37,826 nucleotides of DNA from positions 1 through 37,826 of the forward strand of contig QHZR01000050.1 in assembly GCA_003224755.1 (NCBI GenBank), written 5' to 3'. The position numbers were made by a program, and so were the translations under genes. Origin of the DNA: Acidobacteriota bacterium. GTDB lineage: Bacteria; Acidobacteriota; Terriglobia; Terriglobales; Acidobacteriaceae. Positions 33,021 through 37,826 of the stretch are shown in pieces (within the stretch, counting starts at the first letter, position 1; every line of letters begins with the position of its first letter). The notes below the pieces were generated by a model, which was given only the letters and a program-made list of their open reading frames with translations, was not told the DNA's origin and searched no databases.

Positions 33021-33062
33021 CCAACGACCAACGACCAACGACCAACGACCAACGACCAACGA
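33021..33062. repeat. Tandem CCAACGA heptamer array (six perfect copies)
   Basis: Six identical 7-bp units followed by a partial seventh, ending 18 nt before the ATG of the small gene at 33081. Degenerate relatives occur at 27463 and about 30575. A TAAAAT (33068-33073) right after the array is spaced as a possible -10 box for a near-leaderless transcript. Confidence 0.85.
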
Positions 33063-33080
33063 CCAAGATAAAATCATCCT

Positions 33081-33281
33081 ATGGCAAACCTAACTCTAGT
33101 CTATGGAATGCGCCTGCTTCCGGCGGATGAAGTCGCCGAGGTGGGCGATGCGACCTTAAAGTTGAACAACGGACGCGAGGCACATGTCACCATGCACGTG
33201 CTCGAAGGCAGCAAGGACCAGATCGAGAAGCAGCTCAAGTCGAGCCTCGACGCTTTCTTTGATTTCTATCCGGAAATCTAA
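33081..33281 (+). CDS. Small conserved hypothetical protein
   Basis: A 66-aa acidic soluble protein with the regular pattern MANLTLVYGMRLLPADEVAE, strands such as ATLKLNNGREAHVTMHVLEG and a closing amphipathic helix (KDQIEKQLKSSLDAFFDFYP). No motif or family is recognised. No Shine-Dalgarno precedes the ATG, and a possible -10 (TAAAAT) is 8 nt upstream, so the mRNA may be leaderless (inference). It is divergent from the secreted hypothetical protein and 93 nt before the phosphatase gene. Confidence 0.7.
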   Translation: MANLTLVYGMRLLPADEVAEVGDATLKLNNGREAHVTMHVLEGSKDQIEKQLKSSLDAFFDFYPEI

Positions 33282-33374
33282 TTCGCATCCCACTTCTCGA
33301 AAATCGCGAGAAGTGGGGCACCCATTACGAAGCCTTTTCCGCTCGCCTACCATCTATAATTCACCCGTCGAAGC

Positions 33375-35408
33375 ATGCGTTCCCGTCTCTTATCTCTGCG
33401 TCTGTGGCTGGAGAAGAACGACCTCTTTCCCAAGGGGAAGCTCGCGCTCATCACCTGCTACATGGCTGGACTTGACCTTGTTATCTATATAGTCAAAACG
33501 CTTGCCGGGCGACTGCGACCTTCTTATGCGAGCTATCTGGATGGTTGGGTTTTCTTTCTAACCGCGATCGTGGTCACGCTGCTTTTGTGGCTGGCAAAAA
33601 GATGGGTGTCGGCGCGGCTGTTATGGCGCGTCAGAAGCCGCCTTATCGTTACGTATTTTTTTATCGGAATCATACCTGTGGTGCTGGTAGCGGTGCTGGC
33701 TGGATTGGCTTTTTGGCTGCTGTCCGGCCAATTTGCAGCGTACATTCTCAGAACCAGGATCGACGCAATACTTCAAGCGCTCAATGCCAGTAATGCGGCG
33801 GTTAGCGCCGAGATCGCATCCGATTTAGATGCCGGGCGGGACATCAGCAGCGCCAAAGTTAAGAGAGAGCCCGGTCGGACGACGATTGCTTGGCTCAATG
33901 GCGCTATCGTGTTCAGCGCCGATAGCGGAGCCGATTCAAAGCTTCCGGCTTTTGTAAGCCGCGAGCTTACTGCGGTGGTAGAAGACGGAGACAGGCTTTT
34001 CCTGCGGTCGGTAACTTCACTTCCCACAAAGCGAGGCAATCTGACGGTGGCATCGAGCCGGCAGCTGGATCCTCGCCTCCTGACGGAATTATCCAATGAC
34101 CTCGGTGAAATCACATTGTGGAAGTCCGACACCGAATCCGAACACCCGACCCCGCTTTACAGCATGGGTAGCCTCCCGTCATCTCGTCGTGCGCTGGATT
34201 TCCCGGTGAAGCTGGTGACTTATCGGCCTGTGGTCAACTGGGCGAATGGACTGCCCGCAAGTCCGGCGCCCGTGAGTGTTCGGACGCGCCTGTCTAAGCT
34301 CTACGACCATGCGTTCTCTTCCCTTGGGACCTTCGCACCGACGCTTGAGTTTGTGCTTATTGTTCTTCTGGTTGCGCTCGGTGTTTTCGAAAGCATCGCC
34401 TGGTATATCGGCACCCGCCTGACCCGTTCCATTACTGGATCCGTGGCACAACTCTATTTGGCCACCACACATATTAACCGTGGAGATTTCAGCCACCGCA
34501 TACCCATTCGGTCTAAAGATCAGCTCGCGGCATTAGCAACCTCATTCAACTCGATGACCGACTCCATCGAGAAGCTGATCGTGGAGCAAAAAGAAAAGCA
34601 GCGCCTGCAGAACGAGATCACCATCGCTCAGGAAGTGCAAGCACAACTGTTTCCCCGTCATATTACTCAGCTTCCGAGCCTCGAAGTGCACGGCTTTTGC
34701 CGTCCCGCGCGCAGCGTGAGTGGCGACTATTACGATTTCCTTCCGCTCGGAGCAGAAAAGCTCATGCTCGCCGTAGGTGATGTGAGCGGCAAAGGAATTT
34801 CCGCGGCCCTGCTTATGGCAACCATCCACTCGGCGGTCCGGGCCTATTCCATGGAGGGCATTCCCGCGCTGCGGCAAGTGCAGGCTGTCGGTGCCGGCCC
34901 AGCCCTGATCGAACAATATGACTCCATCCTTCCCGGCGCCGAAGTCGCTCCGGGCACTCTGCTTTCACTACTCAACCATCAGCTTTACCACACCACTCCG
35001 ATGGAGAAGTACGCGACCATGTTTCTCGCGCTATACGACGGCGCCGAACGCATCCTGACCTTCAGCAACGCCGGACATCTGCCTCCGTTGTTGCTCGGCG
35101 AAACTGGTTCCGTCCGCAAGCTTGAACGCGGCGGAACCGTCGTGGGACTCTTCGACGATCTCAACTTCGATGAGGGTTCCGTGCAGCTTCGGGCGGGCGA
35201 AATTTTTCTCGCCTACAGCGACGGCGTCACTGAGCCGGAAAATGATTTTGGGGAATTTGGCGAGCAGCGGTTAATCGACCTTGTTCAGAAGAATCGTGAC
35301 CTGTCGTTGGAACGAATTTCGGAAATCGTGACCGCTGCCGTAGATGATTGGATTGGCGGAGCCGAGCAACCCGACGATGTCACACTGGTACTCGCTCGCG
35401 CCCGCTGA
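33375..35408 (+). CDS. Membrane PP2C-type phosphatase (RsbU/SpoIIE) with HAMP
   Basis: A 677-aa sensor phosphatase of the partner-switching type, which dephosphorylates anti-anti-sigma (STAS) proteins. Hydrophobic helices occur near residues 25-45, 55-75 and 90-120 (IIPVVLVAVLAGLAFWLLS), then a large extracytoplasmic region, another helix (LEFVLIVLLVALGVFESIAW), and HAMP (INRGDFSHRIPIRSKDQLAA, then FNSMTDSIEKLI). A coiled linker with EITIAQEVQAQLFPRH leads to the PP2C domain: SGDYYDFLPLG, VGDVSGKGISAALLMA, YSDGVTE, and a C-terminal DDVTLVLAR. These acidic motifs bind the metals. No STAS or anti-sigma gene is adjacent. Confidence 0.93.
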   Translation: MRSRLLSLRLWLEKNDLFPKGKLALITCYMAGLDLVIYIVKTLAGRLRPSYASYLDGWVFFLTAIVVTLLLWLAKRWVSARLLWRVRSRLIVTYFFIGIIPVVLVAVLAGLAFWLLSGQFAAYILRTRIDAILQALNASNAAVSAEIASDLDAGRDISSAKVKREPGRTTIAWLNGAIVFSADSGADSKLPAFVSRELTAVVEDGDRLFLRSVTSLPTKRGNLTVASSRQLDPRLLTELSNDLGEITLWKSDTESEHPTPLYSMGSLPSSRRALDFPVKLVTYRPVVNWANGLPASPAPVSVRTRLSKLYDHAFSSLGTFAPTLEFVLIVLLVALGVFESIAWYIGTRLTRSITGSVAQLYLATTHINRGDFSHRIPIRSKDQLAALATSFNSMTDSIEKLIVEQKEKQRLQNEITIAQEVQAQLFPRHITQLPSLEVHGFCRPARSVSGDYYDFLPLGAEKLMLAVGDVSGKGISAALLMATIHSAVRAYSMEGIPALRQVQAVGAGPALIEQYDSILPGAEVAPGTLLSLLNHQLYHTTPMEKYATMFLALYDGAERILTFSNAGHLPPLLLGETGSVRKLERGGTVVGLFDDLNFDEGSVQLRAGEIFLAYSDGVTEPENDFGEFGEQRLIDLVQKNRDLSLERISEIVTAAVDDWIGGAEQPDDVTLVLARAR

Positions 35409-35476
35409 CTTGAAATCGTTTCAACGATCAGTTCGGGAGAGAACCGCTTCACAGGCTGCGGAAAACGTCGCAAATG

Positions 35477-35555
35477 CTTGCGCCACTGGTCGCGATTACT
35501 TGCGCCAGTGATCCGAAAGCTTGCGCCACCGTGGAAGAGCGGCGCTTAGCGCCGC
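35477..35555. repeat. Three CTTGCGCCA direct repeats plus a hairpin
   Basis: CTTGCGCCA at 35477, 35499 and 35520, spaced 22 and 21 bp (about two helix turns), followed by the perfect hairpin GCGGCGC-TTA-GCGCCGC (35539-35555). A second weaker hairpin GGGCT-TT-AGCCC lies at 35577-35588. All sit between the convergent phosphatase and Kelch genes, where terminators would be expected. Confidence 0.65.
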
Positions 35556-35614
35556 GTAACTCGTTTGAAAAGACCGGGGCTTTAGCCCTTGGCGCTCTCC
35601 AACTTTGCGAGGCC

Positions 35615-36658
35615 TCATTTGCCCTTCGGCAACAACTCCACGGTTGCCACCACCTTCTGACCTGAAGCCATCCCGCCCACCACAATCAGCCCATCCGAAC
35701 TCACCGCCATTCCGTGATGATCCATCGTCGGACTCGGCGCACTTTCCTGAATCGTCTCCCACCCATTGCTTTTCAGGTTGTAAGCGAAAGTCAGCGGAGA
35801 CGGCTCCGCGGGCTGGCCGTCGAGTCCGATTCCATCGAATTCATAGACCTTGTCAGTGCCGCCAGCAAAATAAATTCTCTGGTCTCTTTCCGAGACGCCG
35901 GCGGCAATTCGATACTGCGCTGTACCCGGATGAGTCGGCAACTTGCTCCACTCGATCTTCCGTGGGTCCTTTTTGTCAATCTTTCCAATCCAAGCCTCAT
36001 TCGAAGTGGTGAATGCCGGCTTGCCCGAGCTGGTTACAGCACCGCCCGTATACACGATGCTGTCGTTCACGATGCTGCCGGCATGTCCGAACACCGGCGT
36101 GCCAGGCGATGGCGTTGCCGAAGTCCACTTGTCGGTTAGGCTGTCATAAAGCTGCACCTGATTGGTAGGACCGGTCTTGGAAAATCCGCCAACAACATAG
36201 ATATATCGATCGCGATAAACACCCGCGACTGCATCACGGACCGCAATTGGCATTTCCGCACCGCGATACCAGCGCAGCGCCACCGGCTCGTAGATCGCAA
36301 CGTCGGGGACAATCGCTTGCCCGCCCTTGGGATCGGGAACATATCCTCCCATCAAAAAAATCTGTTCCTTCACACCGGCGGCGACCGCCCCCAGCCGGCC
36401 CGAGCCTGGCACGGGCTTGATGGCGGTCCACGTATCGTATTTGACGTTAAGCGCATAACAGGCGCTGGTGACGGAGTTCCAGCTCTTTTTCGAGCCGAGC
36501 CCCATCATCGAATACACCAGCAGCTGACCGTTCACTTTGATTCCTACAACCGCGTTGTTGGAAACCGGAATCGGCAGCGGCTGCAGCTGCTCTTCCGCAG
36601 CCAGGGCACTAGTGACGTTCAGAGCCAGCGCCAGGATCAGAAGAAGAATTTTCCACAT
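35615..36658 (-). CDS. Secreted Kelch-repeat beta-propeller protein
   Basis: A 347-aa exported protein: signal peptide (ILLLILALALNVTSALA) and then five or six Kelch blades with the GG...W pattern, such as QIFLMGGYVPDPKGG, YIYVVGGFSKTGPTNQVQLY, RIYFAGGTDKVYEFDG and GLIVVGGMASGQKVVATVEL. Kelch propellers bind proteins or sugars; the Tyr/Cys copper site of galactose oxidase is not seen, so it is probably non-enzymatic. The start is ATG 36658. It converges with the phosphatase gene and diverges from the OB-fold lipoprotein. Confidence 0.88.
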   Translation of the reverse strand: MWKILLLILALALNVTSALAAEEQLQPLPIPVSNNAVVGIKVNGQLLVYSMMGLGSKKSWNSVTSACYALNVKYDTWTAIKPVPGSGRLGAVAAGVKEQIFLMGGYVPDPKGGQAIVPDVAIYEPVALRWYRGAEMPIAVRDAVAGVYRDRYIYVVGGFSKTGPTNQVQLYDSLTDKWTSATPSPGTPVFGHAGSIVNDSIVYTGGAVTSSGKPAFTTSNEAWIGKIDKKDPRKIEWSKLPTHPGTAQYRIAAGVSERDQRIYFAGGTDKVYEFDGIGLDGQPAEPSPLTFAYNLKSNGWETIQESAPSPTMDHHGMAVSSDGLIVVGGMASGQKVVATVELLPKGK

Positions 36659-36713
36659 CGAGTATCAAAATACCATGAGCCGCACACCTCGAGGCGCTCC
36701 ATTTAACAACGAA

Positions 36714-36755
36714 CTCTGTCATTCCGAATCGCTTTAGCGGTGAGGAACCTGCTTT
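36714..36755. repeat. Dispersed repeat upstream of the OB-fold lipoprotein
   Basis: The stretch with CTGTCATTCCGAATCGC and GAGGAACCTGC resembles a widespread intergenic repeat (GTCATTCCGAGCGAAG...GAGGAATCTGC) known in several environmental phyla. From memory only. Confidence 0.4.
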
Positions 36756-36840
36756 TCCGGGCGGGGCACATCTCGTGGAAGCTAAGATTAAGATTTCCTG
36801 TAAGCTGTCGGGTTAGAAGCAATCTCTGCCGCGAGGAACC

Positions 36841-37182
36841 GTGCCCAAACTCCTAATCAGAGTCGCAATGCTGACCCTTGGGAACCTAATATTGTCGGCT
36901 TGCTACCATCGCGTAAGCGTTGAATCCATTAATCGCGTTCCTGGGCAATTTCATGACACAGAGATCACCATCGCCGGTCGCGTGGCAAATTCTTTCGGAG
37001 TCGCCGCCGCAGGCGCATTCGAACTCGACGACGGTACTGGCCGCCTCTGGGTACTTAGCGACACACCTGACCTGCCGGCCCACAACTCGAGTGTCACCGT
37101 GACTGGACGAATCGAACAGGGCCTTAGTTTCGGTGGCCGGACTTTTGTCATCATTCTTCGCGAGACGCGCAAGGCCAGTTGA
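36841..37182 (+). CDS. OB-fold lipoprotein
   Basis: A 113-aa protein from GTG 36841 (GCGAGGAACC upstream). The lipobox LSAC places the lipid on Cys21. The mature part is a small five-stranded OB-like domain: DTEITIAGRVANSFGV, then GAFELDDGTGRLWVLSDTPD and SSVTVTGRIEQGLSFGGRTF. This resembles bacterial tOB/NiRdase-like single-strand-binding-type folds found in exported proteins. No binding role can be fixed. It stands alone before the tRNA-Glu. Confidence 0.8.
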   Translation: MPKLLIRVAMLTLGNLILSACYHRVSVESINRVPGQFHDTEITIAGRVANSFGVAAAGAFELDDGTGRLWVLSDTPDLPAHNSSVTVTGRIEQGLSFGGRTFVIILRETRKAS

Positions 37183-37232
37183 AAACGAAGTCTGATACAA
37201 AGCCGGTTTCAACAGGCTCAGCACTTTCGCAT

Positions 37233-37268
37233 GTAATTGATGTCCTTTGCGATCTCTGCGTCCTTTGC
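37233..37268. repeat. CTTTGCG-type dispersed repeat
   Basis: TGTCCTTTGCGATCTCTGCG followed by TCCTTTGCGGTT: tandem pieces of an intergenic repeat common in environmental genomes (from memory). It lies in the tRNA-Glu upstream region. Confidence 0.45.
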
Positions 37269-37310
37269 GGTTACAGCTTTTGCAAGACAGCAAAGATGCT
37301 GATTTCGCTT

Positions 37311-37319
37311 TGTTATAAT
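37311..37319 (+). promoter_or_regulatory. Extended -10 promoter for tRNA-Glu
   Basis: TGTTATAAT, a consensus TATAAT preceded by TGn. It lies about 50 nt before the tRNA. No good -35 at 17 bp is seen, which is consistent with an extended -10 promoter. Confidence 0.55.
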
Positions 37320-37367
37320 GACCTCTCACACGCGAAGACGGCAGAAATCAGCCGTCCGCAGCCAAAT

Positions 37368-37442
37368 GGCGCTATCGTCTAGGGGTTAGGACGGAAGATT
37401 CTCAATCTTCAAACCCGGGTTCGATTCCCGGTAGCGCTACCA
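37368..37442 (+). tRNA. tRNA-Glu (anticodon CTC)
   Basis: Acceptor GGCGCTA pairs with TAGCGCT (first pair G-U). The anticodon stem GAAGA/TCTTC carries loop TTCTCAA with anticodon CTC (reading GAG), the T-arm is CCGGG-TTCGATT-CCCGG, the discriminator is A and CCA is encoded. The D-arm GTCTAGGGGTTAGGAC is typical of Glu. The tRNA is intact, so the neighbouring integration would have restored its 3' end. Confidence 0.95.
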
Positions 37443-37470
37443 ACTCTCTTTCAATCAATTACAGCATTTC

Positions 37471-37826
37471 CTAATACGGTTGCCTCAGGCGACTGTGGCC
37501 ACTTTTGTGGCCAGCTTTTGCACAGCTTCCCACAGGCTTCGTGGACAACTGGTTCCGACGCTCGATCGCTTCCCTGATCTGCTGCACATTAGAGTGGGTG
37601 TAGATACGTGTGGTATTTACCGACCCATGCCCCATAGCATCCATCACCGCCATCACGTTACCTGTGCCCTCCATCGCATCTGTGGAGAAGCGATGACGTG
37701 CACAGTACAGAACCACAGACTCAGGAACGCCCGCCAACCGTTTGGCTTCGAGCCATTGTTTTGAAACCTCACGATCGGTGATATGGCCGGACCGGGCGCG
37801 CTTCGAGGGAAAGATCCATCCTTCGT
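37471..37826 (-). CDS. Tyrosine recombinase/integrase, C-terminal catalytic part
   Basis: The catalytic end of a phage-type integrase, open to the window edge; only 117 codons are visible. Visible motifs are EGWIFPSKRARSGHITDREV, the Arg-bearing box VVLYCARHRFSTDAM (where the common HxLRH first His is Tyr), then MGHGSVNTTRIYTHSN with the GH pair and the nucleophilic Tyr in RIYTH. The protein would end with a basic tail (KAGHKSGHSRLRQPY). The gene points towards the tRNA and its stop is only 29 nt from the tRNA CCA, the classic arrangement of an element integrated into a tRNA gene. The element extends right, outside the window. Confidence 0.9.
   Translation of the reverse strand, partial: EGWIFPSKRARSGHITDREVSKQWLEAKRLAGVPESVVLYCARHRFSTDAMEGTGNVMAVMDAMGHGSVNTTRIYTHSNVQQIREAIERRNQLSTKPVGSCAKAGHKSGHSRLRQPY

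Noticed and set aside
33021-33062. CRISPR array
   Set aside because: The repeats are 7 bp without spacers, and no cas genes are present in the window.
32945-33077. Coding sequence with repeated VVGRWSL on the minus strand
   Set aside because: It is only the CCAACGA heptamer array and adjacent hairpin read as codons.

Overview
The window looks like a chromosomal segment of a soil-type Acidobacteriota (Koribacter/Terriglobia-like). This is inferred from the gene mix and from the style of the dispersed intergenic repeats, not from a marker gene. The mix includes a RapZ/YvcJ protein, the order yicC-gmk-rpoZ-coaBC, double-PilZ and paired LuxR-type HTH proteins, Tat-exported flavoproteins, DUF3106/ECF and secreted TonB_C proteins. 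GTG and TTG starts are common, and many genes lack a strong Shine-Dalgarno.

Layout. 1-3952 (-): tripartite RND efflux operon (TolC, lipoprotein adaptor, permease), with the permease cut by the window edge. 4206-5334: a damaged regulatory patch with two overlapping LuxR-type HTH genes (+) and a double-PilZ gene (-). Together they carry four apparent one-base deletions. 5634-9340 (+): hypothetical protein, RapZ, an ICMT-like membrane methyltransferase and a Tat-exported FAD oxidase. 9407-11809: a secreted protein (-) and a flavin amine oxidase broken by a frameshift (+). 11940-17926 (+): housekeeping run of an MsbA-type ABC exporter, YicC, guanylate kinase, RNA polymerase omega, CoaBC and a family-4 uracil-DNA glycosylase. 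17921-21557: PQQ-type repeat lipoprotein, zinc-ribbon/pilin-like membrane protein, a rhodanese with an in-frame UGA, and a small HTH protein. 21683-25791: tRNA-Val, DUF2891, an NTF2-like protein, a small Cys protein, then ECF sigma factor, anti-sigma factor and DUF3106. 25948-33281: orphan histidine kinase, S33 hydrolase, proline dehydrogenase, TonB_C protein, thioredoxin reductase and small unknowns. 33375-37182: RsbU-type phosphatase, Kelch protein and OB-fold lipoprotein. 37368-37826: tRNA-Glu directly followed by a tyrosine recombinase running off the window, probably the edge of an integrated element.

The most interesting item is the rhodanese at 20761-21108. The conserved reading frame runs through a UGA at the position just after the active-site Cys (Y-C-T-UGA-P-N-E) and continues for 45 codons with good rhodanese sequence. 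A perfect 7-bp hairpin with a G-first loop sits 22 nt after the UGA, within the published bacterial SECIS spacing rule. This is a strong selenoprotein candidate, though a nonsense mutation is the alternative.

The window also carries several families of hairpin repeats. Three copies of a triple-hairpin element (16987, 19731, 30658) show compensatory base changes. Other short palindromes lie between genes, and one lies inside the uracil-DNA glycosylase coding region.
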